From Coprinus comatus (lineage: Eukaryota > Basidiomycota > Agaricomycetes > Agaricales > Agaricaceae): a DNA stretch of 64,000 bases. The position numbers were made by a program, and so were the translations under genes. Positions 10,675-24,495 of this stretch are shown here, one piece after another. Position 1 is the stretch's first letter; every line of letters starts with the position of its first letter. The notes under the pieces are model-generated. The model saw nothing but the letters and a program-made list of their open reading frames with translations, was not told the DNA's origin and made no database searches. The stretch is taken from the NCBI GenBank assembly GCA_034638255.1, contig JAWPGT010000007.1:62001-126000 (forward strand). The letters are read 5' to 3'.

Positions 10675-13600
10675 TTAGGCGACTTCAATAACAGCCGTTT
10701 CACGATGGGTGCCCTCACCACCCATGCGATCGTACCAGGCCTTTCCCTCAGTCGTTGGAGCAATGTACCCAGCACGGATTGTAAAGTCTCCAAAGTGTTC
10801 GCCAGGACGACGTTCCTTTGAGTAATGCTCGATCATGGGTATCAAGATTGCGAGAATTTCAGGCTCCGTTACAGATTCTGGTAGTGGCTTGGGTTAAAAG
10901 TTATTAAATGAGAGAGATGAACATACCGCGATAGATTTTGTTGAGACGTTGGCCATGGTAGCCACCACCTAGAAGCATAGAATATGTTCCTGGTGCTTTA
11001 CCGACAAATGCAACCTCTATTGAAAGGGTGAGTATCTTGGATAGAGGTGCCAGAAGAACACGTACCAGCAATATAAGGGCGAGCACATCCGTTGGGACAG
11101 CCAGTCATCCGCATAACGATCGAATCATTCCTCAATCCATTCTCTTCACAAACCTTCTCAATCTTGTCAATCAACAGTGGGAGATACTTCAAGTAACAAT
11201 GTGATTAGCATCCATCACGGTTAAAGGCAGCAAGGGGGTAGCTTACTCGTTCAGATTCGGCCATTGCTAGTCCACAGGTAGGGAAAGCGACACAAGCGGA
11301 TGAACTCAAACGCAATCCAGTATAGTTCAAGTTGTCTAACTTGTATTTGGCCATCAAGTTCTTGATCGTTTCTAACTCTTCAGTTGGGATATCTGACACC
11401 ATCAGATGTTGGTTGGCCGTGAGCCTGAACGTGCCCTTGTGAATCTTGGCAATTTCACGCAAACCAGTCTTAAATTCGCGTCCAGGCTCGTCTTGAATAC
11501 GTCCGTTCTCGATGAACATCATGAAGTGATGTTTCCCATCTTGACCGACGTGCCAACCGAAGTCGTCGATGTTGCGCTCGAAGGTGAAGGGGCGAGGCGC
11601 CTTGAGAGTATACCCAAGTAGTTTCTCGACTTCTGCTTTGTAAATATCGAGTCCCATACGGTCGATGGTGTATTTCAACCTCGCGTTTTTACGACTAGAA
11701 AAAATGCATTAGTTGATTCAAGGAAGCATCTGATTATAACAAGTGATGGACTTACTCAACACGATTGCCGTTCTCCTTCTGTACCAACATGATCTTTTCA
11801 GCAACATGTTTTCCCTGCTCGACAGTACAGAAACCAATAAGACTACCAATACGAGGATATGTCTTCTTGGATCCGTGTGTTACACCCATGCCACCACCAA
11901 TAGCCACATTGAAACCTTCCAGCTCACCATCCTTTCCAACAATAGCAATGAAACCGACATCATTGGCAAAGACGTCGACATCATTTGTAGGTGGCACAGC
12001 GACTGCAATTTTGAACTACATGCAAATATTAAGTCAAGAGATATTATTCATGTGAATGATATAGGATGTACCTTTCTAGGAAGATAGAATTCACCGTAAA
12101 GCGGCTCAAAGTCTTTCAAGGCATCTCCAGCCACAAGTTTCTTGTCTAACCATATTTCGTGGTATGCGGTCGTTCGTGGGATGAGGTGATTGCTAACGTT
12201 TTTAGCGAATTCATATACTTGTGCATGGAGTTTCGAGAGGGTTGGGATGGAAGACGAAATAACGTTCCTAAGAATTATCATTAACATTAATTATGTCAAG
12301 TGGAAGAAAAAGATATATCCACCTGTTGACGTCACCGCAAGCAGCAAGTGTATCCAATAATGCTCTGTTAATGTCCTGAATAGCAGGCTTCAAATGTCTT
12401 TTAATAACACCGTGGAATTGGAATGTCTGACGCGTAGTGATTTTAAACGTTCCGGAGCCGTGCTCATCTGCAATCTGATCCATCTGCAACCATTGCTTTG
12501 AATTGCAAACACCACCTGGCATACGGACACGAATCATGAAGCTATACGCGGGCTCAACGCCCTGGGCCTGACGCTCGTCACGGATATCGCGGTCATCTTG
12601 TTGATAGATACCGTGGAACTTAGTCAACTGCCCATCGCTAGGAGCGAGGGCTCCAGTAGTGAAGTCTTGCAGGCCCTCACTAATGGTTCCACGGAGGTAT
12701 CCAGAAGCGGCCTTGATGTGCTCGTTGGTGATAGCTTCAGGCTCCGCCTCAGTAACTTCAATAGAATCGACACCAAGAGCTTTCCACAGTAGAGGCTCCC
12801 AAACCTTATAACCAGTTTCAGGCCCATCAGCATCCTGGTCGTCACCGAGACCCAGGTTGGCCTGGCGTTCACCGCCGAGTTTTTCCAATCTGTTGTCGAG
12901 GTCCCTGGCTGGCTTGTTGAAATAATGAGTATCCTCCGGCCGTGGCCAATAGTGGCTATCGCCCATGCCGAAAACAGAATACTTGAGGTTCTTGAAAAGC
13001 TTTTCGTCCCGAGTAACAGCAGCATTAAGAGCCTTGAAGAATGTGCGGCCGTTCTGAGGAGGCTCCCCTTGACCAGCGGTTGAGACAACGAAGACAACGT
13101 ATTCTTCATCAACAAGAGTCTCTAGAGGAACAGAATCCATAGTTGCAATAGTAGTCGAAAGACCTCGAGCCGTGGACCTGTTGGATAAGCGCTTTGCTTT
13201 CTTCTCGGCGGCGCCTCCATCGGAAGCATACAAAATGAGGAGAGGTGGCGCATCCATGGAGGACACAAGGTCACTGTAAGACTGTTGTGCACGGGTCTTC
13301 CTTGCTTCCTTGACAGTATCACCGAGGTTACTAACAAGTTCAGTGGCAATTTGCGGCGCCGAACGGACAATCTGGGAGAGGTGGTTTTGGCGGTCAAGGA
13401 ATTGCTTCAGATCATTCTTCACAGCGTCTGAGTCCAGAGAAAACGGCTCTTTCCCACTTCGCTCCTTGCTAGGATCCCATCGGTAAAGAGGCCAATAACC
13501 GGCATCAACAGCAAGCTTGGTCTCCTTCAAAACTTCGAGTGCGGGACTGTTCTCTGAGCTGTGAGGCAAGTATGCTAAGACAACACTAGGGCCATCGTAG

Positions 13601-15390
13601 CGATCAGCCTCCATGAGGGATTGCAACACCTGGGAATATGAGGAGAAAACGGCGACACTGGCGACATAGACGTCACCGTGGTTCATTGCGTAAAGTCCCA
13701 CATCGTGCTTCCTTCTATTTGGGTCACCGCTGTTACGAACAGTATATGGCAACGTGTCGATAATGAGGATATTGATGTTGAGTCGGGAGGCAATAGCGTG
13801 ATGAAGCCCAGAAGCACCCAGATCATAAGACCATGCATCAGAGCCAATGATCCATCTTGAGACAGCAGGAAGATGGGACTTGAGTGAAAGAATTTTGGTA
13901 GCTGCGGGACGGTCAATGGGAGCGAATTCCAGTGTGCCAATAATCTGTTGTGCCAACTTCTTGCTCTTATCACCGTCATCTTTCGAGACGAGCCAGTTAC
14001 TTAATAGCGTGTGTAGATTAGAGTCGACACTATCGTAACGTAGCAGGTCCTCGACAGCAGAGATAAGCTCTTCCCTAGCGTCAATCTGGCCACGTACACG
14101 CCCTAAGGCAAATTCTGGGGTTGTTGCAGCCTGGCCTTGGGCTGCAACCAGTGATGGGGAGTTTGCAACGTCAAGCCGTTCACCGAAGACATGCGAAAGG
14201 ATCTTAGTGTATGCCGACTCATATTTGGGAATAACCGGAGTTTGGGTGGCGGTGGGCAAGGAGGAGAAGGAGCCCAGTTGCATACGTTCCGATGATGCGG
14301 AAGATTGAACGAATTTCAAAACATCTGGGAGGGAAATCTGACTGATGTCGCCGAGAATACCACTAATGACGACGGGTCGCTGATCAGCGTCCCGATGTTG
14401 TAAGGCACTGACAATGTCAAGGTATAAGGGAGTCCACTTGTTTGTCCAGCGATATACTTGTTCTAGGACAATGACACGTCGGACAGATTGAGGTATGGCG
14501 TTCAAAAGACGAGTTGGGGGAATGGGGCCCAACAAGCTCAGAGAAACGAAAGTTATATCATCAGCAGTAAGAGAAACATCGTGGCGTCCGATGGTGAAAA
14601 CAACCGTCTCTGGCTCGGAAGTCGCATTACAAATAGTCAAATCGCGGAGGGGCCGCCTGACTTGAATGAGGGTTTCTGCCGCCACAGCCTGATACTCTTT
14701 AAACAAATTCGTCACTGTGGGATCATCAATCACTGGATGACCATGGAGTCCATTAATAGCATGCCCATTTGTGGTATGTCCATTCGTAAGCCCGTTCGCT
14801 TGTCCGTTGACGCCATTTGGCGTGACGCTCCCACCAGAAGAAGTCGGGGTAATGGGGTGTTTTGGTGCAAGGAGGAATGGGAGAATTTTATCCTCGGGAA
14901 GTACAGTGATTGGATCTTCGCCCTGGGAAGAATAGAATGCATGAACAACCGCCTTTCTCTCAAGACGTGCTAGCCGAGCAGCAAGCAAAGCATTGTCATG
15001 GGCTTGTTGAGCGGTTGAAGATAGTATGAAAACTGGAACAGCTGAGCGGAGAAGCAAGACATCGGAGAGATCATCGTGAATAGCGAGATTGAACACAACC
15101 GATCTGGAAGAGATTTCAGCCAAGTGGAGGATTAGGCGAGCGAAGACCTGAGAGCTAGAAGTGGAAGTAAAGGTACTGAGGTTAGCAGGGTTGCGAAGGA
15201 TTATTGGTCCAGGATCGGCACCGAAAGGAGCAGGGACAATGCGGGGGGAGTTTGTAGAAGATCCAGATAACGCAATGTATTCCCGTGCAAACGCAGAAGA
15301 TGCAGGAAACTGAGGTTGTGAGTCTACGATGACGTCTGAGGTTAGGTAGGCAATGCGAGCAACTGCAGCCAACGCCTGGTCGGTGGCCAT
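10675..15390 (-). CDS. MET5: Sulfite reductase [NADPH] hemoprotein beta subunit
   Basis: It reduces sulfite to sulfide with electrons from the flavoprotein alpha subunit, the last inorganic step of sulfate assimilation before cysteine and methionine synthesis; the enzyme is cytosolic. Seven exons (12323-15390, 12072-12267, 11756-12015, 11247-11694, 11066-11186, 10927-11016, 10675-10877) give 1461 residues, the usual fungal length. In order there is a pyruvate-ferredoxin-oxidoreductase-like N-terminal region, a flavodoxin domain at roughly 710-870 ([18 protein letters not shown]), then two sulfite-reductase half domains. The siroheme/4Fe-4S cysteines are present as C1309-x5-C1315 and C1354-x3-C1358. 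The start ATG is at the head of the single long 3068-bp exon. The last intron uses the acceptor CTACCAG, because the nearer AAG would put the reading out of frame. No defect is seen. Confidence 0.96.
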
Positions 15391-15617
15391 GATAGTCTAG
15401 AGACTGGTCAATATACGGGATCTGGAGGTGAATAAACGACTACTGACGTTGTGAGAGGGGGCCTGAGAGCGGGAAGGTGAGGAAGGACAGTCTCGAGCAT
15501 TAAATTATAGGAAGCCGTCCGATTCACCGAAAGCACATCATCCATGTGCAAGTGTTTGCAATTTCAGAATTATGGATTACATAAGCACCAATCACAGTAA
15601 GTAAATCTATTTCAGTA

Positions 15618-16722
15618 TCAACGACCACGGAAAGCATCACGCAACGCACTACGCTCCCCCAGTAATGCCATGATCTGCCAGCAATGATCTTATGAGTAAA
15701 CCAACAAACAAGATGACACACATCCGGAGTTGAAACCGTTGCCAATCGCATGGCTACGGCACTCTTATTTGGAAGGTCGGCAGGTGAAATGGTGAATAAG
15801 GTTTGAAAGGAGGCTGAAGTAAGAATAGGTGCTCGTTGTGGATGGTGATGGTGCGCGTGCAGACTGTGCGGTACAGAAGATGATGACGGTGCAATTGATG
15901 ATATTGTATGAGAAGTAGAGGTCAGGGTGAGAGCTCGGGTGATGAGTTGCTTGAGTTTTGCCTGTATAATTGATTAATGGGTGTGAACACTCAAGTGATA
16001 ATCCAGCATACCTCACAAGCAAGATTCATGAGGGAGGAAACAGTTCGGGAGGGTATGCCGAGGTTGTTCTGAGCACATATTAGGTTGACACGGTCTACGA
16101 TATGTTGAATGGTGGGTGCTCGTGTTAGAGAGTGAAGATTGACGGCTAGCCGACTTCCTGGAGGATCTGTATTATACATATCGTCAGAAATGCGGGAAAC
16201 TACAAAGGTAATTTGGCCCATACCCCCGCGCTCCGATAGAAGTATGATACCCCTCTCTTGGGCTATTTCGTCACATTCTTTTCTTGGCCGAGGAGGTTCT
16301 TCCGGGGAAGGAAGCGTAGTAATTGCCCGTATTCTCTCTCTCTCCTTTCTCCCAAGGGCCAGGGCCCATCGTTTCGTACGGGCTGATTTGAAAGTGCGAG
16401 CGTCATCCGGAGTTCCAGGGCCTTGATATGGAAGCAAAATGCGGCGACGCTTGCGTGGAGGAGGCTTTGGGAGAGTAGGTGGAGGAGGACTAGGTGGACG
16501 TTTTAAAACAGCAGTGGCATCGAAGAGGGAGATGATGAGGGCGTTGTGTAGTTGTACAAGAGATGGAACATCCAAAAGAGAACAAATGTTTTCTTCATAT
16601 TCTGCGCGAGATATCTGGCCCTTCACAAATGCCTGTAGATTAGAAAAGTATGTCGGTGACTTGGAGGGTCCGAGTGCATTAGTTATTTGCTGTTTAATCG
16701 TCGACGTTGAGGACAATGACAT
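15618..16722 (-). CDS. HFI1: SAGA complex subunit Hfi1/Ada1
   Basis: Structural subunit of the SAGA histone acetyltransferase coactivator, acting in the nucleus in RNA polymerase II transcription. The N-terminal half fits the SAGA-Tad1 family: a short alpha-helical start, the LQAFVKGQISRAEYEE stretch, a Pro-rich linker followed by PRKRRR, and a later histone-fold-like region (HIVDRVNLICAQNNL). Three exons (16012-16722, 15737-15961, 15618-15674) give 330 residues. The last exon encodes the short ending IMALLGERSALRDAFRGR that I associate with this family. The donor of the second intron (GTTTCA) is weak, so the final 19 residues are the least certain part. It is transcribed away from the makorin gene from a shared 117-bp spacer. 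Confidence 0.85.
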
Positions 16723-16839
16723 GGTCTTTGCGTAGATGTGAAGCGCGTGATGGTGGGGTACAGATCACGTGTTGCTTTCGAATCAGGACCGGTCAGATCT
16801 CTACTTTAACCTCTGCGCTTTGCCCACAACAATGTCATA
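16723..16839. promoter_or_regulatory. Divergent promoter of HFI1 and makorin with a two-codon uORF
   Basis: Only 117 bp separate the two start codons, so both genes must draw on a shared compact control region. On the makorin side a minimal upstream frame ATG-TCA-TAA (16832-16840) ends in TAATG, its stop sharing one base with the makorin start at 16840. That layout suits termination-reinitiation or leaky scanning. No TATA box is obvious. Confidence 0.6.
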
Positions 16840-18705
16840 ATGTCTTCTAGCACAACAACACAACCACGACCAAGAACATCAAAGCCAAGAGGCACCTGTA
16901 AATACTACACCACTCCTAGAGGCTGCTTCGCTGGCTCGTCCTGTAAATTTCTCCATGCTGACCCCGATCACCAAGACACACCATCATCTCCTCTTCTTAC
17001 TCCCTATGACGAAGCCAAACGATGCCGATATTACAGAAAGGGTTTGAATCTCAACCTTCAGTCAAACCCTAGACATTCACTCACATGTCTGCAGGTTTCT
17101 GTCGCCGCGGTGACCAATGTTGGTTTAAGCATATCGCCGACGACAGCTCCAGCAACTCTCACAACCCCATAGTAACCGACGAAGATGCCCAGAATGAACC
17201 CTGCTCCATTTGCTTCGAAAAGCCTGTGACGTATGGTTTGTTATGTGCGTCTTTACGTCTTTAAATTGGCCCTTCGTTATTCATGATAGTTACAGCGGGT
17301 GCAGCCACATATTCTGCATCGTTGTATGGAACATTATCATTCTTGACTGGACCATCCATTGACCTCATTCATTTTCAGTGCATCCGACAATGGCGCGATC
17401 AGAAGGGTCCAGCCGAGCATGGCAATATCAAGAAGTGCCCAATGTGCAGGGAATCTAGCAAGTTTATTACCCCCTCCTCACAATTTTGGAAACAAGGTCA
17501 CCCAGAAAAGGAGAAGGTCGTTAATGCTTATAAAGAAAGCATGGCAAGAGTTCCTTGTCGGTGCGTCACACCCATATTGCATTCGTACCAGTTTCTTAAT
17601 CCAGCAACCACAGATACTTCACGAAATCGCTGCAGAATGACAAGGCGAAACCATTGTGTCCATTTGGCAAAGATTGCTTTTATCAACACCTCAACGATGA
17701 TAAATCACCGTACATTTTTAAGAACGGGGCAGATGTTTGCATGCGTGTACGTATCGTATTATATTATATCCTGTCCTGTATCTTCGTCTCATCTCTATAA
17801 CCATAGCAATACTACCAACAACGGGGGCGTCTACCATCGAACTTGATATTTGATGACCTTATAGACTTTGATACTGACTTTATCCCCTTCAATCTTGGAA
17901 TTGGCCATGGTGGGGCCAGTATCTTCTCTATGCAGATTACAGCAGACATAGGAACGTTGCCCGAACAATCTACTGCGAATCAAAACCCCTCTGAACGCAC
18001 AAATAATAATATTGAAGACTCTCGAATAAGACAGCAGTTTGGTATGTTTAGAGATGCAATGGAAAACCTTGGGGATTTTCCAAGGTCCAATGAATCGGTT
18101 ACCCGCGCCTTGGAGTTGGTTCGAATGCTTATTCAGCGAAACACCACGACTGAATCGGGGGAAGTGAATCCAGAGGATGCTGATCCCCAGGTAAATGGAG
18201 ATTATAACCTGGCGAAATCTATTATTAATGTTTCTTCAAAATTATCTAGCCTCCTTCTACTGACTATCAAGAACTTGATGATCTTTGGTTTAGAAATGGC
18301 GAGGATGGTAACGAAGATGGCGATGAAGATGGAATGCCAGATCTCCAAAGCATATCTAATTCGTCAATGAGTGAGAGGCCAATATCGGATCTCTCGGACA
18401 GCGAATTGCCAGATGATGTGATTCGGTTAGACGCAGGTGTATGGGAACCGGAGGTGGGAGAAGAAAGTGTAAACGAAGAAGAGGTTAGAGTGATGCAGGA
18501 GATATCAGAGCAAGGCCCTGAAGAGGTGTTGGAAGAAGTGGGTATGCATGATGCGGAGACAGATGAAGCACAATTGCCGGTTATGGATTACGAGTTGGAG
18601 GATGACAGTCGAAGGGTTACAAACCCATCTTTTCTAACCGATGGAAGGGGAAGAGTGGTGTGGTCCTCCGAATCTGAAGAATGCTCGACAAAGCAGCGTA
18701 GTTGA
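16840..18705 (+). CDS. Makorin-type RING E3 ubiquitin ligase with CCCH zinc fingers
   Basis: Likely E3 ubiquitin ligase with RNA-binding zinc fingers. Seven exons (16840-17041, 17095-17248, 17296-17323, 17379-17560, 17614-17746, 17807-18190, 18250-18705) give 512 residues. CCCH finger one is C20-x8-C-x5-C-x3-H39 and finger two is C62-x7-C-x5-C-x3-H80. The C3HC4 RING spans about 104-151 with C104, C107, C121, H123, C126, C129, C148 and C151. A PCRYF segment and a third CCCH finger (CPFGKDCFYQH) follow, then a long acidic tail rich in E and D. The finger-RING-finger order is diagnostic of makorins. The donors of introns two and three were chosen to keep the RING spacing; other nearby GT sites would break it. 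The acidic tail is of unknown role. Confidence 0.9.
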
Positions 18706-18760
18706 GTTATTCAAGAATAGAAACTGTTTGTCCCGATATAGTAATTGATGTGATGACGTC

Positions 18761-21700
18761 ATGACGAGATCACGCCCTGTACAATCAATAAGTATGCTGA
18801 ACCCGCGTAAGCTCTTGGGTCTTTACGCTGTTATCATGGCCAAACGCAAGGCATTGAAGCACAAGACACCTTCAGTCACAATTCCCATCCCCCAATCCCG
18901 GTCTTCAACGCAATCCACGAGCCCCGTCACACCCACAACCCCGAAAACCCCTGCAGATGAGGCACTTGACTTTTTCTCCTCTGCCCAATCCCCAGGAGAA
19001 TCCCCTATTCGTGTTTACGAGCTACGCCTTGACCCGGATGGCGGGCCAAACAAACATCGTCAAGTACATCCCTCATCTCTTCTGCTGATCAACCATCACT
19101 AATTCTTAATCTCTCTCACTGTAGTACATACGACTCCCACCAGCATATACACCATTCATTCTCAGGGTCTCCTTCGAAGCAGGAACTCCCGCAGCTAACA
19201 ATGGAACTTTTAAAACCAACTTCCCTCTTGATGGAGGCCCTTTTGGAAGAGAACGCTTTTCAGAGCGGAAGTATGTGTCCTATTTGTATCCCCTGCGTCC
19301 AATAGCTCAATAGTCGGATCCTCTGTTAGACTTCCTACTGACTACTCAAAACCTATTCAAATTGACCTTCCAATCTCACATGCTGGTGCTTTTGTCTACT
19401 GGGTTGAGTACGATGGAGATGACGGGCAGCGTGTCAAAGGTCGAGAGGGCTACTTCAACATTGATCCTATTTTGAAGATCAAAGATCACACTTCAATTTT
19501 GGATGAAAATTTAACAGTTCTTCCTCCAGGAAAGGGCTCAGTACTGAAGGACGAATACGTCAATTTGCCTCTTGACGGTTTGTCCATCTTGACCGTTGTG
19601 TCAAAGTGGATGGGACCTATAGCTGGGTGGAAAGAGCATTTCTCAGAAGCTAAGGAACGTGGCTATACCATGCTCCATTACACTCCGCTTCAAGAGCGCG
19701 GCGAAAGTAACAGTCCGTACTCGATTCGGGATCAGATGCGTTATGATCCAACCTTGTTCAGCGATAATTTAGACCCAGAAACTGGAAAGACACGAATGGA
19801 AGAAGCACTGCGGGTTGCAAGGGAGGAATATGGGCTACTCAGTTTGACGGATATTGTCTTAAACCACACTGCAAATGACAGTCCATGGTTAGAAAATCAC
19901 CCTGAAGCGGGTATGTGCTAGTTTTTATTAAATGAACTGAAATGACTGTCTAACCCCTAAACATTAGGCTACAGTCCTGCTAATTCGCCACATTTAACTC
20001 CGGCTCTCGAGATAGATACAGCCATGGTCGAGTTATCTAGTAATCTCGCTGCCAAAGGACTTCCTGATATCGTCCAATCGGCTGCAGACGTGGATAAACT
20101 CGTCGAATCCTTCGCAGAAGAACTCAAAGACTTAAATCTGTGGCAATATTATGTCTTGGACCCGGTTCAGGAACGTACCTCTGTTAAATCTGCCCTCGAA
20201 TCAGGTAACATCCCTCACTGGAATGGTGCTGACATTAAGGGAAAATCTATCGCTGAGCTGGCTGATTTGCTGCACGTGGAAAAGAAGATAGAAGGGCTCG
20301 GGATGTTTTCATCGAGATTTGGAGTACATGTCGAGAACAGCATTTCAGCTAGCTTGATTACGACAGCCTTTGGTGATATTCAGGACGCTGACGCACTAGC
20401 AGACGCTTGGGTAAGAGTCGTCGATGTTATTAATGTGCCTCTATATCGTGAATGGGAAGAGGATATACGTGTTGCTGCAGAGAATATTAAGAACCGCCTC
20501 AAATATGCACGATTAGATCCACATGGTCCCAAATTCGGAGTCATCAGCAAACAGTAAGCTAATGTCGGTTATGTCTCATAGCTTGGCTAACGATATGATA
20601 GAAACCCACTTGTCGAATCGTACTTTACTCGTTTGACGCCAAAACCAGATTCCGATCCGCTAGTATTTTCTCTTGCAAACAATGGTTGGATATGGAATGC
20701 AGATCCTCTTCAGAATTTTGCCCTCCTACCCTCCAAAGCCTATCTCCGCAGGGAAGTCATCGTCTGGGGTGACTGTGTCAAACTCCGTTATGGTTCCTCG
20801 CCAGAAGACAACCCATGGTTATGGGAGTATATGACGAAATATGTCGTCTCTCTAGCAAAAACTTTTGATGGTTTCAGGATTGATAATTGCCACTCAACAC
20901 CTTTGGTCGTCGGAACTCGTATGCTGGATGCTGCCCGTGTTGTAAAGCCTGATTTGTATATCTGTGCGGAATTGTTCACTGGAAGCGAGGAGATGGATCT
21001 AGTCTTTGTCAGGGAGTTGGGAATTAATAGCTTGGTGCGCGAGAGCTACAACGCCTGGGACGCGAAAGAGCATTCGCGCTTGCTATATAGACATGGCCTT
21101 GGAAAACCTATAGGCTCAATGGATGGCGTTTGCTTGACGAGTACGGAAGAAATCACAAGTCCAACAGGCAAAGGTCCTATCCGTCATGCACTCGTCTCAT
21201 CCTTGAACGGATCTATGCCTCATGCTTTATTCTACGATCTCACCCATGACAATGAGTCACCTTTGGATAAACGATCAGCTGAGGACGCTCTTTCCACTGG
21301 AGCACTTGCAGCATTCAGCTACTGTGCAATTGGAAGTGTCAAAGGATTCGACGACTTGTATCCCAAGTTACTTAATCTTGTCCACGAGAACAGGACTTAC
21401 CGGATCACTGGCACTCGAGAGGACAGTGGGATTGCAAAAGCGAAGAGGTTATTAAACGAATTGCATCTAGAGATGATACTTAAACAATATGGAGAAGGAC
21501 ATGTTCACCAAGAAAACGACGTACGTATGCCAATTTTTACGTATCAATTCTTTAACATCTTGGAATATGTAGTACATTGTGTTACATCGCGTTCAACCAT
21601 TTACTCAACAAGGATACTTGTTAGTAGCGCATACAGCATTTACCAAAGGTTCTAAGGACCGCGGACATAGTGAGTATTTCCAGTAAAATTCCTCGTGTGT

Positions 21701-24261
21701 ATGTTTTTTCCTGACAAGTTTCCAGTAAGTCCAATGAAACTTCGTCGAACACATGCCAAGTTCATCTTCGGAGCGAGCATTGAGATTTCTTCTTATAATC
21801 CAGTACTCGATGAGGGATGTCTTTCCGGCCTTCCTGCAAAATTGAATGAACTACCCAAGATTGTCGTGCCTCAAGCCCTTGACGATGAAGGGGCTTTTGC
21901 TGAGATTGTGGTCCCAGAGTACTTTCCTCCTGGAAGTATCATGATATTCCAAACGCAACTACAGGATTACGATGCCTCGTTGGATACATATTGTATAACC
22001 GGAGCTCAAGAAGCGTTTGATAACTTGGATTTAGTTGACCTGAATGTAGTTCTTCACAGAGCTGATGGTGAAGAGCGGGATGCTACTGATGGTGTCTACG
22101 GTGTCTACGACATTCCTGAGCTGGGGACAAACGTATATTGTGGTCTGGAGGGCTGGATGCATCATCTCAGGCACATCATGATTCACAATGACTTGGGACA
22201 TCCTCTTTGTGGTCATCTGCGAAAAGGAAATTGGGCAATGGACTACGTACACCAACGTTTGACCCAGTAAGCTGAAATCTACCCTGTACCAGAGCCTTTC
22301 TAACACAATTTAGTCAACTGACTAATTTTCCAAGACTCAAGGAACCAGCAACGTGGCTTCAAGAACGCTTCGATCGCATTCAAAAATCCGTACCAAATTA
22401 TATGCGACCCAAATATTTTGCACTGGTAATATCAGAAGGTTATAAGGCTGCTCGACGAGCAGCGATCGAGCAATGCTCTGATTTCATATCGTCTGGCCAT
22501 GAATTTACTCAGGGCCTCGCGCTCTGTGCCGTTCAGATGTATGGCCAAGTCGAGTCGGCATCTCTGGATCCAGGAAAGCCTACACCATCACTTGCAGCGG
22601 GTCTACCTCACTTTTCGGCAGGGTGGGCGAGATGTTGGGGCAGGGACGTTTTCATCTCACTTCGAGGATTGTTCTTAACCACCGGTAACTTTGAAGGGGC
22701 AAAAAGACACATTGTGGCTTTTGCATCAACGCTCAAACACGGGCTCATACCAAATTTACTAGACTCCGTCAGAAATCCTCGGTAAGTCTGTTTGCAACAA
22801 GATGCTGTCAATAATGATTAAGAAGGTGATGTAGGTACAATTCCAGGGATTCACCTTGGTGGATGCTTCAGAACATTCAGGATTATGCTTCTTTTGCTCC
22901 CGAAGGTCTTGCTATACTGACTGAACTTGTGAAACGCCGCTTCCCGAAGGATGATACATGGGTTCCCTGGGATGATCCTCGTGCTTATGCATACTCAAGT
23001 ACCATTGCTGAAATTATACAAGAAATACTGCAGCGTCATGCTGATGGGATACATTTCAGAGAATACAATGCAGGACCAAATCTTGATATGCAAATGGACG
23101 ATGAGGGATTTAACATTGATATTGGTGTAAACTGGGACAATGGTTTGATTTTGGGTGGAAATGAGCGGAACTGTGGTACTTGGATGGATAAGATGGGCGA
23201 ATCTGTTAAGGCTGGAACAAAGGGTGTACCTGGAACCCCTAGAGATGGAGCGCCAGTAGAAATAACTGGTTTATTAGCAAGCACTTTACGATGGCTTGAC
23301 AAATTGTCTACTCAGGGAAAGTTCCCCTTTAAGGGGGTTGAAGCATCTGGTAGGTTGTTCCATAATCACCGAGAGTACGATTATTAACGTGTCCTATGTA
23401 GTCAAGGGTACTCGGAGGTTAGTAACCTACGGCGAATGGGCGAGCATTATCAAAGCAAATTTCGAGAAGTGTTACTACGTTCCATCTGGTGGGTCTTTCA
23501 AAATGACACAACTATAAACAACGAAGTCACGAAATACTAACCTGCATCTCAAAGACCCCACTGAAGACATACTTTATAACGTTAACCCTGCGATTGTCAA
23601 CCGTCGTGGGATTTACAAAGATGTTTATGGTTCTGGCGCAGGGCGAGAATGGTCCGACTACCAGCTGCGTTGTAACTTCCCAATTGCAATGACGGTTGCT
23701 CCAGAATTATTCAATGAAGCCCATGCACTGGGGGCATTGAAACTAGCAGACCAAATTCTTCGGGCTCCATTGGGCATGAAGACATTGGATCCAGCGGATT
23801 TACAATATCGACCAGTATACGATAATTCCAATGACTCTTCAGATCCTTCAATCGCTAAAGGACTCAATTATCACAATGTACGAACCCAAATGCACGTTTC
23901 TCGTGGGTACACTCTAATCAGAATTTCAGGGACCGGAGTGGGGATGGCCATTAGGCTACTTCCTACGAGCTTATCTATACTTTGATCTTCGTGCAGGCGC
24001 AGGGAATGTGGTAAGCAGCCATTCCTCTACAGCCCATGGGCAGACTGCTGAATGCAAGTGTAGGATCGTAAAAGTACATTATATCATTTACACCATGTCT
24101 TACTCACACCTCGACACCACATACAGAAAGATCCTTGGGCTGGTATACCAGAACTTACTAATGCAGGGGCGCAATACTGCCCCCATTCTTGTAACACACA
24201 GGCATGGAGTGCAAGCACCTTGTTAGATTTCTTGGAAGAAGTACATAATATACAAGGCTAA
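18761..24261 (+). CDS. GDB1: Glycogen debranching enzyme
   Basis: Bifunctional cytosolic enzyme: 4-alpha-glucanotransferase moves maltosyl/maltotriosyl units from a branch, then amylo-1,6-glucosidase removes the branch glucose. The N-terminal transferase half shows VLNHTAND, the nucleophile region [13 protein letters not shown] and the acid/base region [13 protein letters not shown], all GH13-like. The C-terminal GH133 glucosidase half shows [15 protein letters not shown] and [20 protein letters not shown]. At least a dozen short introns interrupt it (for example after KHRQ at about 19062 and after SERK at about 19270), and the frame stays readable throughout. The C-terminus ends with EVHNIQG then TAA at 24259-24261. 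The start is uncertain: ATGs at 18761, 18795 and 18837 are all in frame. No missing catalytic residue is seen. Confidence 0.95.
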
Positions 24262-24495
24262 TATACTTGTGTAACTGCTTCATCTCGAATTTCAAATTTC
24301 AAGTTGCCCTACTGCGTGAGAAAGTTAGACCTTATATAGACCAGTCAAAAATGAAATTGATGTGAGTATCAATTAGACTTTGATGACCCTTGCCAAGGTG
24401 AGCACGTGTGAATGCGGGGCAACGACAGAGACCCAGAAAGTGTCCTTTCTACAATCCTCCATCTCACTGGCAATCCTGGCTAACCTCATCGTTCC

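Noticed and set aside
12598..14973. Open frames on the plus strand and other minus frames inside the MET5 region
   Set aside because: They overlap the long sulfite reductase exon with strong family motifs and are shadows of it.
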